In this document: positions 1-5,499 of the stretch, piece by piece
How positions within the stretch are numbered: position 1 is the stretch's first letter
Layout of the letters: each line of letters opens with the position of its first letter
DNA from: Gammaproteobacteria bacterium
GTDB taxonomy: Bacteria > Pseudomonadota > Gammaproteobacteria > Methylococcales > UBA2780
NCBI GenBank assembly: GCA_003646305.1
Contig: QNFJ01000150.1
Span: forward strand, 1-5,499
Length of the DNA stretch: 5,499 bases
Reading direction: 5' to 3'
Position numbers and translations under genes: made by a program
Notes under the pieces: model-generated
What the model saw: the letters and a program-made list of their open reading frames with translations, nothing else
The model's database searches: none
Told to the model about the DNA's origin: nothing

Positions 1-2255
1 TGGCACTCTACTGTCGTTAGCGCAGTCATGTTAAGAATTCTTCTAACAGAAGCGCTCGGGGTAAGAATATGAGCTGGTTGTTGAACGCCCAGTAATACAG
101 GGCCAATACTCAGGCCATCTGCCAGCATTCTAACCAGGTTAAAGGCGATATTTGCGGCATCAAGGTTAGGCATAATGAGTAAGTTGGCTTCGCCCTGGAG
201 TGGTGAGTCGGGCATGATGGCTTTCCTGAGTGTTTCAGATAGCGCCAGATCTGCTTTCATCTCCCCCTCGATCTCGAAATCCCTTGTTTTGTTGAGCACC
301 AGTTTTAAAGCATCGGCCATTTTATGGGCCTCTTTTGTATTTGCAGAGCCAAAGTTTGAACTGGATAAAAGTGCTGCTTTAGGGGTAATCCCAAAGTTTT
401 TAACTGCTTTTGCAGCGAGCAAGGCCATTTCTGCAATCTCTTCAGCATTGGGGTTCTGGTTGACGTGCGTGTCACAAATAAAGAAAGTGCCCTTGGGAAG
501 CGTGACAACACTCATTGCGGAGGGCTTTGAGACCCCTTTCTGAAGTTCAAGGATGTCGGTAATGTGGTTCAGGTGCTTCTGATAGCGACCCAGAGTCCCG
601 CAGATCATTCCATCTGCAATGCCACGTTTAACCAGTACTGAAGCCAGTACGGTATTACGTGTTCTGATCCGGGTTTGAGCTAACTCGGGTGAAACACCTA
701 GTCGTGTGCGGAGTTCCCAGTAATCCTTCCAGCACTCGTCAAAATAGGGATTGTCTTCAGGGTCGATCAACTCAAAATCCTGATCAATTTGTAGTCGTAA
801 TCCGAGTTCTTTTAGCTTTTTTTGAATGGGTTTCTTTCTGCCAATAAGAACGGGTTTGGCCAGACCATCATCAACAATAAGTTGTACAGCACGGAGAATG
901 CGTTCATTCTCGCCTTCTGCATAAACAATACGCTTGGGATCTGCTTGGGCCTGTTCAAATACGGGCTTCATCACCATGCCGGTCTTATAGGTGAAACGCT
1001 CTAACTCTTTGCGGTAATCATCAAAATCTTCGATGGGCTTGGTTGCGACACCGCTGTCCATGGCGGCTTTAGCAACTGCCATTGGAATAGCGACAATCAG
1101 GCGGGGGTCGAAAGGCTTGGGAATAAGATATTCTGGGCCAAATGTTAGGCTTTGGCCCACATAAACAGCCGCCACCTCATCACTTGCTTCTGCACGGGTT
1201 AATTTGGCAAGTGCATCAATACAAGCTAGCTTCATCTCTTCATTGACGGTGGTTGCGCCAACATCAAGTGCGCCACGGAAGATATAAGGAAAGCAGAGAA
1301 CGTTATTAACCTGATTAGGGTAATCAGATCGGCCTGTGGCGATAATGGCATCGGGTCTAACCGCTTTGGCCTCTTCAGGAAGGATTTCGGGTGTCGGATT
1401 GGCTAAAGCAAAAATGATCGGTTTGTCAGCCATTTTGGAAACCATATCCTGCGTGAGCAGGCCGGGTTTTGAAACGCCTAGAAAGATATCCGCACCATCA
1501 ATCGCTTCATTGAGTGTACGAAGTCCCGTTTCAGCAGCATAGCGGCCTTTGCGGTCATCCATTCCTTCGGCGCGTCCTTTGTAAATAATGCCCCGGCTAT
1601 CGTTGACGAGGATATGCTCTTTTTTCAGGCCTAGTTGAGTCAGAAGATCAAGACAGGCAATGCCAGCGGCTCCAGCACCTGAGGCAACTAGACGAACCTC
1701 TTCAATTTTCTTGCCAACGATTTCTAGGGCGTTAACCATTGCGGCAGCTGTAATAATGGCTGTGCCGTGCTGATCATCGTGAAAAACGGGGATATCGATC
1801 TTCTCACGTAGTTTTTGTTCAATAAAGAAGCACTCTGGTGCTTTGATGTCTTCCAGATTTATGCCGCCAAAAGTGGGGGCGAGGCTGGCGACGATATCGA
1901 CAAATTTATCGGGATCTAGCTCATCGACCTCAATATCAAAAACATCAACGCCGGCAAATTTCTTGAATAGAACCCCTTTTCCTTCCATAACCGGCTTGGA
2001 GGCGAGTGGGCCAATATTGCCAAGGCCAAGAACCGCTGTTCCGTTGGTGATTACAGCAACAAGGTTGCTCCGAGCGGTATAGAGTGCTGCGGTAGAGGGG
2101 TCTTTCGCAATTTCAAGGCAAGGTGCTGCAACACCGGGGCTATAAGCAAGTGATAAATCCACCTGGTTGCTAAGCTGTTTTGTAGGGACAACCTCAATTT
2201 TTCCTGGGCGGGGTGATTGATGATAGTGAAGCGCGTTTTTATCGAGGTTGGACAT
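1..2255 (-). CDS. maeB: NADP-dependent malic enzyme with C-terminal phosphotransacetylase-like domain (MaeB), 3' end cut by window edge
   Basis: Oxidatively decarboxylates malate to pyruvate in the cytoplasm with reduction of NADP, giving acetyl-CoA precursor and NADPH. The reading frame is open for 751 codons from ATG 2255 to the left edge; E. coli MaeB is about 759 residues, so only a few codons are missing. The N-terminal malic domain shows LAYSPGV (36-42, probable catalytic Tyr38), KPVMEGKGVLFKKFAG (87-102), the metal-binding NLEDIKAPE (133-141) and FHDDQHGTA (158-166). The nucleotide-binding domain has SGAGAAG (192-198), ANPTPE (285-290) and TGRSDYPNQVNNV (307-319). From about residue 425 the protein is phosphotransacetylase-like, with DGMICGT (548-554), CDTHVNQNPNAEE (594-606) and SSSNFGSAN (631-639). 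In characterised MaeB proteins this domain is regulatory (acetyl-CoA sensing) rather than an active transacetylase. The start precedes the conserved YHQSPRPGKI by ten residues; the ribosome binding site is weak. NADP preference is inferred from the family. Confidence 0.96.
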   Translation of the reverse strand, partial: MSNLDKNALHYHQSPRPGKIEVVPTKQLSNQVDLSLAYSPGVAAPCLEIAKDPSTAALYTARSNLVAVITNGTAVLGLGNIGPLASKPVMEGKGVLFKKFAGVDVFDIEVDELDPDKFVDIVASLAPTFGGINLEDIKAPECFFIEQKLREKIDIPVFHDDQHGTAIITAAAMVNALEIVGKKIEEVRLVASGAGAAGIACLDLLTQLGLKKEHILVNDSRGIIYKGRAEGMDDRKGRYAAETGLRTLNEAIDGADIFLGVSKPGLLTQDMVSKMADKPIIFALANPTPEILPEEAKAVRPDAIIATGRSDYPNQVNNVLCFPYIFRGALDVGATTVNEEMKLACIDALAKLTRAEASDEVAAVYVGQSLTFGPEYLIPKPFDPRLIVAIPMAVAKAAMDSGVATKPIEDFDDYRKELERFTYKTGMVMKPVFEQAQADPKRIVYAEGENERILRAVQLIVDDGLAKPVLIGRKKPIQKKLKELGLRLQIDQDFELIDPEDNPYFDECWKDYWELRTRLGVSPELAQTRIRTRNTVLASVLVKRGIADGMICGTLGRYQKHLNHITDILELQKGVSKPSAMSVVTLPKGTFFICDTHVNQNPNAEEIAEMALLAAKAVKNFGITPKAALLSSSNFGSANTKEAHKMADALKLVLNKTRDFEIEGEMKADLALSETLRKAIMPDSPLQGEANLLIMPNLDAANIAFNLVRMLADGLSIGPVLLGVQQPAHILTPSASVRRILNMTALTTVEC

Positions 2256-2299
2256 AGGGATACCGTGAAAAGGATAAACAATAAGCTAAATACCCATGA

Positions 2300-2328
2300 A
2301 TTATACAGGAGTGCGGTGGAGCTGTGGT
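2300..2328 (-). promoter_or_regulatory. Predicted sigma-70 promoter of maeB
   Basis: Reading the minus strand, a perfect TATAAT (2305 to 2300) lies 17 bases after ACCACA (2328 to 2323), which matches the TTGACA box at three of six positions. The predicted start near 2293 gives a leader of roughly 38 bases before the maeB ATG. With no clear terminator behind the transporter gene, read-through from the rimO operon is also possible. No strong purine-rich ribosome binding site is seen just before the ATG. Confidence 0.55.
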
Positions 2329-2346
2329 CGATGAGAGCCGATTAGT

Positions 2347-3258
2347 TCAGCGAAAACGGCGTGCTTCTGCCTCAATAAAGATTCGCTTGACCGATGGGAA
2401 TTTCTTTTTGATTTTTGTATCGAGCAGGGCGACCGTTTTTTCTATCTCCCCTGCCTGAAGCGAGTCAGAAAAATCGACGCTAATATTGGCAAGAATAAAG
2501 TCTGGCCCCATATGCATGGTCAGAATTTCGTTAATATGGTTTATTGAAGGGTGAGCAGTAGCCAATTTACGGATACCATCGACAATTTTCGGATTGGCGC
2601 TTTCCCCGATGAGCAGGCTTTTTGTCTCATAGGCCAGCCAAATAGCCGTTCCGCCAAGGATCAGCCCAATCAGGATCGAGGCAATGCCATCATAGACGGC
2701 ATTGCCAGTCAGTTGGCTGAGAAGAATACCTAAAAAGGCTATGACCAGCCCGAGCAGTGCGGCTGAATCTTCAAACAAAACAACGAAAATGGTTGGGTCT
2801 TTGCTTCTTTTAACCGCCTCAATGTAGCCCCACTTACCTTTTGCTCGCGAAAATTCTTGCAGGGCAAAATACCAGGCGGCCCCCTCGAAAATCATGGCTA
2901 GCCCAATAACGATATAGTTAATGAAAGGATCTCTTGAAATCTCAGGATGTAAGACATGCTTTATTCCTTCATAAATAGAGATGCCCGCACCTACGGCAAA
3001 AATAAGGATGGCAACAACAAAACTCCAGAAATAGACCTCTTTGCCATGTCCAAAAGGAAACTGTTTATCGGCAGGTTTTTTAGCGCGTTTTAGACCATAT
3101 AGCAGTAAAATTTGATTGCCAGTGTCCACCAGCGAATGAATTCCCTCTGAAAACATTGCAGAGCTGCCGGTCATAAAGGCCGCAACGAACTTGGTGATGG
3201 AAATAAGCGAATTTCCTGCCAAGGCTGCGTAGATGGTTTTTTTTGATGAGGCGGACAT
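2347..3258 (-). CDS. Cation diffusion facilitator (CDF) transporter, ZNT9-like
   Basis: Inner-membrane divalent cation transporter, probably an exporter of zinc or a similar metal by proton antiport; the metal is not determined by the sequence. I chose ATG 3258 (303 residues) over an upstream ATG at 3306 because it sits one base after the rimO stop and is preceded by GGGAG at suitable distance; the longer start would add 16 hydrophilic residues overlapping rimO. Six hydrophobic segments are visible at about 8-30, 35-57, 76-97, 113-134, 157-180 and 190-212, then a soluble C-terminal domain (215-303). TM2 carries the CDF metal motif HxxxD (His41, Asp45). FPFGHGKE (67-74) follows. TM5 lacks the usual (H/D)xxxD and has FEDSAALLG (162-170), closely resembling LEDTAAVLG of human SLC30A9/ZNT9 as I recall it. 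The end (KKKFPSVKRIFIE) also resembles ZNT9. Family assignment is strong; transport activity and substrate are inferred. Confidence 0.93.
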   Translation of the reverse strand: MSASSKKTIYAALAGNSLISITKFVAAFMTGSSAMFSEGIHSLVDTGNQILLLYGLKRAKKPADKQFPFGHGKEVYFWSFVVAILIFAVGAGISIYEGIKHVLHPEISRDPFINYIVIGLAMIFEGAAWYFALQEFSRAKGKWGYIEAVKRSKDPTIFVVLFEDSAALLGLVIAFLGILLSQLTGNAVYDGIASILIGLILGGTAIWLAYETKSLLIGESANPKIVDGIRKLATAHPSINHINEILTMHMGPDFILANISVDFSDSLQAGEIEKTVALLDTKIKKKFPSVKRIFIEAEARRFR

Positions 3259-3270
3259 ATTACTCTCCCA
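3256..3270 (-). promoter_or_regulatory. rimO stop / transporter start junction with ribosome binding site
   Basis: On the minus strand GGGAG is embedded in the last rimO codons (Gly-Glu), followed by the rimO stop TAA (3262-3260), one base, then the transporter ATG (3258-3256). This placement supports the shorter transporter start and suggests translational coupling: a ribosome ending rimO would be delivered onto the next start codon. Confidence 0.75.
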
Positions 3271-4573
3271 GTTGTGCCCAGCAGTCATGCTCGTCGGTTT
3301 CTTCAATCACCACCTCGACAAACTCCCCTGCTTTTAAGTGTATTGCCTTATCGATAAAGATTTGACCGTCAATTTCTGGTGCATCGGACTGGCTTCTCGC
3401 TACAGCACCTTCTTCAACCACTTCATCAATCAGTACAGTTATCTTCTGCCCAACTTTGTTTTTTAGTCGCGCTTCGCTGATGCGTGATTGAACTGCCATA
3501 AAGCGAGCTAGCCGCTCTTCTTTGATCGCTTCTGGAACAGGATCGGGTAGTTCGTTAGCGACCGCCCCTTTGACAGGGGAGTAGGTAAAGCAGCCAACCC
3601 GGTCGAGCTGGGCCTCTTCCAGAAAGGCCAGGAGCTCCTCAAACTCTTCTTCGGTTTCGCCAGGAAAGCCGACAATAAAAGTGCTGCGAATAGTCAATTC
3701 TGGGCAGATTCTGCGCCAGTTTTTAATTCTGGCCAGCGTATTGTCAACGGCACCGGGTCGTTTCATCAGCTTTAATATGCGCGGGCTGGCGTGCTGAAAG
3801 GGAATATCAAGGTAGGGAAGAATTTTTCCTTCAGCCATCAGCGGGATCACCTCGTCAACATGGGGGTAGGGATAGACGTAATGTAACCGAACCCAGATGC
3901 CCAGTTCTCCTAATGCCTGACAGAGTTCAAGAAAGCGTGTTTTGAGTGGGCGACCACCCCAAAAGTCGGTGCGGTATTTTAGATCGACCCCATAAGCGCT
4001 AGTATCTTGAGAGACGACCAGTAGCTCTTTAACGCCCGCATCAGCCAATCGTTTAGCCTCTTCCATCACTTCGCCAATGGGTCGGCTGACGAGATCACCG
4101 CGTAGTGAGGGGATAATGCAGAAGGTACAGTGATGATTGCATCCTTCTGATATTTTCAGGTAGGCATAATGGCGCGGTGTCAATTTGATTCCTTCGGGTG
4201 GAACTAGGCTTGTAAAAGGATCGTGTGAAGGGGGTAGGTGCTCGTGTACCGCCTCAATGACCTCTTCATAAGCGTGCGGGCCGGTGATTTTTAGGACTTG
4301 AGGATGTTTCTCGCGAATACTTTCTGCATTGGCACCGAGACAGCCGGTAACAATTACTTTGCCATTTTCTGCAAGTGCTTCACCGATCGCATCGAGTGAT
4401 TCCTCAATGGCTGAGTCAATAAAACCGCAGGTATTAACGACAACGAGATCAGAATCCTGATAAGTTGGTACAAGGTTGTAGCCTTCGGCGCGAAGTTTTG
4501 TCAAAATTCGCTCGCTGTCTACGAGTGCTTTGGGACAGCCTAGGCTGATAAATCCTATTTGAGGTGCGGTCAT
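3260..4573 (-). CDS. rimO: Ribosomal protein S12 methylthiotransferase RimO
   Basis: Radical-SAM enzyme that adds a methylthio group to the beta carbon of a conserved aspartate of ribosomal protein S12 (Asp89 in E. coli numbering). The 437 residues match the usual length (E. coli about 441). The N-terminal UPF0004/MTTase domain supplies three cluster cysteines: Cys13 in SLGCPKALVDSE, Cys49 in NTCGF, Cys78 in TGCLG. The radical-SAM domain has CNHHCTFC (Cys145, 149, 152) for the SAM-binding 4Fe-4S cluster, then FIVGFPGETEEEF (299-311). A TRAM domain spans about 373-436 with the RimO-typical ARSQSDAPEIDG (392-403), which separates it from MiaB. ATG 4573 lies directly before the conserved start of the domain; there is no Shine-Dalgarno sequence and a perfect -10 box sits 13 bases upstream. 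The stop is one base from the CDF transporter start, so the two are very likely cotranscribed. Confidence 0.97.
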   Translation of the reverse strand: MTAPQIGFISLGCPKALVDSERILTKLRAEGYNLVPTYQDSDLVVVNTCGFIDSAIEESLDAIGEALAENGKVIVTGCLGANAESIREKHPQVLKITGPHAYEEVIEAVHEHLPPSHDPFTSLVPPEGIKLTPRHYAYLKISEGCNHHCTFCIIPSLRGDLVSRPIGEVMEEAKRLADAGVKELLVVSQDTSAYGVDLKYRTDFWGGRPLKTRFLELCQALGELGIWVRLHYVYPYPHVDEVIPLMAEGKILPYLDIPFQHASPRILKLMKRPGAVDNTLARIKNWRRICPELTIRSTFIVGFPGETEEEFEELLAFLEEAQLDRVGCFTYSPVKGAVANELPDPVPEAIKEERLARFMAVQSRISEARLKNKVGQKITVLIDEVVEEGAVARSQSDAPEIDGQIFIDKAIHLKAGEFVEVVIEETDEHDCWAQLGE

Positions 4574-4586
4574 ACGGAAGCCGAGA

Positions 4587-4592
4587 ATTATA
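4587..4592 (-). promoter_or_regulatory. Perfect -10 box for rimO, close to its start codon
   Basis: TATAAT reads on the minus strand from 4592 to 4587, and only 13 bases separate it from the rimO ATG. If transcription starts at the usual distance (near 4580), the leader is about 6-8 bases, too short for a Shine-Dalgarno sequence, and none is present. No good -35 box is seen 16-18 bases upstream, where the sequence is A-rich (GGAAAAAT). The box is clear, but its use as the promoter is inferred. Confidence 0.5.
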
Positions 4593-4594
4593 AA
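4589..4594 (+). promoter_or_regulatory. Possible -10 box for the tusA-like gene, overlapping that of rimO
   Basis: TATAAA (five of six matches to consensus) reads on the plus strand within the same eight bases that hold the minus-strand TATAAT. The predicted start near 4601 would give a leader of about 27 bases before the GTG. No recognisable -35 box lies at the right distance; that position falls in the rimO start region. It is the best plus-strand candidate in the 54-base gap but weakly supported. Confidence 0.3.
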
Positions 4595-4627
4595 GTCGGC
4601 ATTTTACCAATTTTTCCGAGTTGAATA

Positions 4628-4855
4628 GTGGAATTCGATAAAGAGCTTGATACAAAAGGGCTAAATTGCCCTTTGCCGTTACTACGGTTAAAAATGATGA
4701 TGCCAGAACTACAGTCGGGAGAGGTGGTTCGCGTGCTGGCGACTGACCCTGCGGCACACCTTGATTTTGGTGTTTTCAGCGAAAAAGCTGGGCATGAGAT
4801 TCTTGATTACTATCAGGAAGCCGATGTCTATCTGTTTTATATTCGAAAAGCGTAA
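4628..4855 (+). CDS. TusA-family sulfur carrier protein
   Basis: Small cytoplasmic sulfur-relay protein of the TusA/SirA fold. The 75-residue product has the family hallmark TKGLNCPLPLLRLK (9-22), with the CPxP motif at Cys14-Pro15-Leu16-Pro17; Cys14 would carry persulfide sulfur. The middle segment LATDPAAHLDF (37-47) matches the ATDP...DF block of the family, and the product ends in YLFYIRKA. The only cysteine is Cys14; a Ser (FSEKAGHE) stands where many members have a second Cys (FCxxxGHE). The start is GTG: an in-frame TGA at 4622-4624 rules out anything further upstream, and only a weak GAG lies seven bases before it. It is transcribed divergently from rimO. Canonical TusA passes sulfur to TusD/TusE for tRNA 2-thiolation, but many TusA-like paralogues have other or unknown partners, so I give no symbol. 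Confidence 0.9.
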   Translation: MEFDKELDTKGLNCPLPLLRLKMMMPELQSGEVVRVLATDPAAHLDFGVFSEKAGHEILDYYQEADVYLFYIRKA

Positions 4856-4873
4856 ACGAACGGTAATATCACA

Positions 4874-4889
4874 GTAACGGGGCTGTTAC
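4874..4889. repeat. Short inverted repeat between the tusA-like gene and the small secreted ORF
   Basis: GTAAC and GTTAC form perfect five-base arms around a six-base centre (GGGGCT). There is no following T run, so it does not look like an intrinsic terminator. It lies about 50 bases before the small ORF and could be an operator half-site pair or chance. No convincing promoter is seen nearby; a TAAATA at 4900-4905 lacks a matching -35. Confidence 0.2.
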
Positions 4890-4938
4890 ACAGTTTGCCT
4901 AAATATGTGTCTCAATTTTCTTAAGTCGAGGCAGGTGT

Positions 4939-5118
4939 ATGTTTCCAGTCAAATGGAAAGTAGTGGCCACCTTTATTGCGTTATTTATTTCTGTATCGAT
5001 TGCAGCTCAACATAGACCTGTTCACACAGCTGAGACTTCAATTGACCTAGATCGCTACCGGTTGTTGTCGCGTGTTGGCCTAGCAGAAGTTGATGATAAT
5101 CTTTCGGGTATCACTTGA
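4939..5118 (+). CDS. Small putative secreted protein, 59 residues, no recognised family
   Basis: An ATG at 4939 opens 59 codons ending in TGA at 5116-5118. GAGG at 4928-4931, seven bases before the ATG, is the best ribosome binding site in the window. The product starts like a Sec signal peptide: short positive n-region (MFPVKWK), hydrophobic core VVATFIALFISVSIAA (8-23), and a plausible signal peptidase I site near Ala22/Ala23 before QHRPV. There is no lipobox cysteine. The mature part would be about 36 residues, hydrophilic and slightly acidic, with a run DLDRYRLLSRVGLAEVDDN (37-55) that could form a helix. An uncleaved single-pass membrane anchor is the alternative. It is on the same strand as the TusA-like gene, 83 bases downstream, and converges on cmoB. 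No function can be assigned. Start, binding site and signal peptide together argue for a real gene, but conservation is untested. Confidence 0.6.
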   Translation: MFPVKWKVVATFIALFISVSIAAQHRPVHTAETSIDLDRYRLLSRVGLAEVDDNLSGIT

Positions 5119-5234
5119 TGGCTTTCGGTTGACTTAGACGGTTATCCGCTTGGTCTTTAGGATTTTTATAATAAAAGTAGCCCGATGAGGAAAAAGTGGC
5201 AGTGCTGCTGAATAATTAAATCTAGGCCGAAAAA
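5119..5234. other. Convergent intergenic region, no gene seen
   Basis: This 116-base A+T-rich stretch separates the small secreted ORF from the end of cmoB, which converge here. Both genes would be expected to terminate in it, but I find only weak hairpins: ATCC (5144-5147) with GGAT (5160-5163) before a short T run on the plus strand, and a palindrome-like TTTTATAATAAAA around 5164-5176. Neither is strong enough to call a terminator. No open frame of note is present. Confidence 0.5.
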
Positions 5235-5499
5235 TTAGGGTTTTATTGCGGTAAATATGGCGCGAGTTGGTGCGGGGAGCCCTTCGCTGGTTAGATCTGG
5301 CTCTTCAGGATCAAGGAAGTTGCTGAGTGAATGAAATTGCATCCAGTCGGTTGAACGTTGCTCTTCGGCAGTTGTGCGGCTTACATCGACGAGGCGAATA
5401 TCTTTGTAACCACAGCGTTTTAACCAACTTTCGAGTGTTTTACAGCTGGGGATAAACCAGACATTACGCATTTTCGCGTAGCGACCTTCCGGCAGTAAA
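5235..5499 (-). CDS. cmoB: tRNA U34 carboxymethyltransferase CmoB, C-terminal part, 5' end beyond window
   Basis: CmoB transfers a carboxymethyl group from carboxy-SAM (made by CmoA) to 5-hydroxyuridine at wobble position 34, giving 5-oxyacetyluridine (cmo5U), which widens codon reading. Only the last 88 codons are here; the frame stays open to the right edge, and the E. coli protein has about 323 residues. Visible blocks match the CmoB C-terminus: LLPEGRYAKMRNVWFIPS, then LKRCGYKDIRLVDVSRTT, then AEEQRSTDWM, then SLSNFLDP, ending GLPAPTRAIFTAIKP. The Arg encoded at 5262-5264, ninth from the end, lines up with E. coli Arg315, a residue reported to contact carboxy-SAM. The ATG at 5471 is internal (Met of AKMRN), not the gene start. 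cmoA commonly precedes cmoB and would lie to the right of the window. Confidence 0.95.
   Translation of the reverse strand, partial: LLPEGRYAKMRNVWFIPSCKTLESWLKRCGYKDIRLVDVSRTTAEEQRSTDWMQFHSLSNFLDPEEPDLTSEGLPAPTRAIFTAIKP

Noticed and set aside
175..543. Plus-strand 122-codon open frame
   Set aside because: It lies wholly antisense to the strongly conserved phosphotransacetylase-like domain of maeB, and its Ser/Ala/Phe-rich product is typical of a shadow frame.
1336..2082. Plus-strand open frames at 1336-1542 and 1843-2082
   Set aside because: Both are antisense to the conserved malic enzyme domains and have no ribosome binding site or recognisable product.
2051..2281. Minus-strand 76-codon frame starting upstream of maeB
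   Set aside because: It overlaps the maeB N-terminus in another frame; the maeB frame encodes conserved malic enzyme motifs, this one does not.
3259..3306. Longer transporter start at ATG 3306, overlapping rimO
   Set aside because: It would add 16 residues outside the normal CDF N-terminus; the ATG at 3258 has a better binding site and a tight operon spacing.
4449..4757. Minus-strand 102-codon frame spanning the rimO start and the TusA-like gene
   Set aside because: It overlaps two well-supported genes in other frames and its product has no family features.
5144..5168. Possible terminator after the small secreted ORF
   Set aside because: The stem is only four base pairs with a 12-base loop before a five-base T run, too weak to call.
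5170..5215. Possible cmoB terminator on the minus strand around GCAGCACTGCC before a T run
   Set aside because: The stem would have three or four pairs with a loop of two to four bases, which is not a credible hairpin.
1..5499. Novel defence, mobile or multi-gene system
   Set aside because: No transposase, integrase, toxin-antitoxin pair, repeat array, phage gene or composition break was seen; nearly all sequence is explained by conserved housekeeping genes.

Overview
The window looks like an ordinary chromosomal housekeeping stretch from a gammaproteobacterium. It has a moderate G+C content and is densely coded. The main clue is the pairing of a MaeB-type malic enzyme fused to a phosphotransacetylase-like domain, RimO, a TusA-like sulfur carrier and the end of CmoB, a tRNA-modification enzyme found mostly in Gammaproteobacteria. 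I cannot name a genus from the sequence alone.

Layout from left to right: (1) 1-2255, minus strand, the malic enzyme gene maeB, complete at its start and cut by the left edge within a few codons of its expected end. (2) 2256-2346, a short gap with a good promoter for maeB. (3) 2347-3258, minus strand, a cation diffusion facilitator (CDF) transporter of the ZNT9-like type. (4) 3260-4573, minus strand, rimO, whose stop lies one base from the transporter's start, so the two form a tight operon. (5) 4574-4627, a 54-base divergent gap with a perfect TATAAT for rimO that overlaps a possible -10 for the plus-strand gene. (6) 4628-4855, plus strand, a TusA-family sulfur carrier with a GTG start. (7) 4939-5118, plus strand, a 59-residue putative secreted protein with a clear ribosome binding site and no recognised family. 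(8) 5119-5234, a convergent gap without a convincing gene or terminator. (9) 5235-5499, minus strand, the last 88 codons of cmoB, running off the right edge.

The genes do not form one pathway. MaeB supplies pyruvate and NADPH from malate. RimO and CmoB modify ribosomal protein S12 and the tRNA wobble uridine, and so both act on translation. The TusA-like protein carries sulfur. The CDF protein moves divalent metal across the membrane. I found no mobile element, CRISPR array, tRNA, phage gene or defence system, and nothing that amounts to a new multi-gene system. The items most worth a second look are the small secreted ORF, the RimO/ZNT9-like transporter coupling with its non-standard transmembrane metal site, and the very short leader predicted for rimO.
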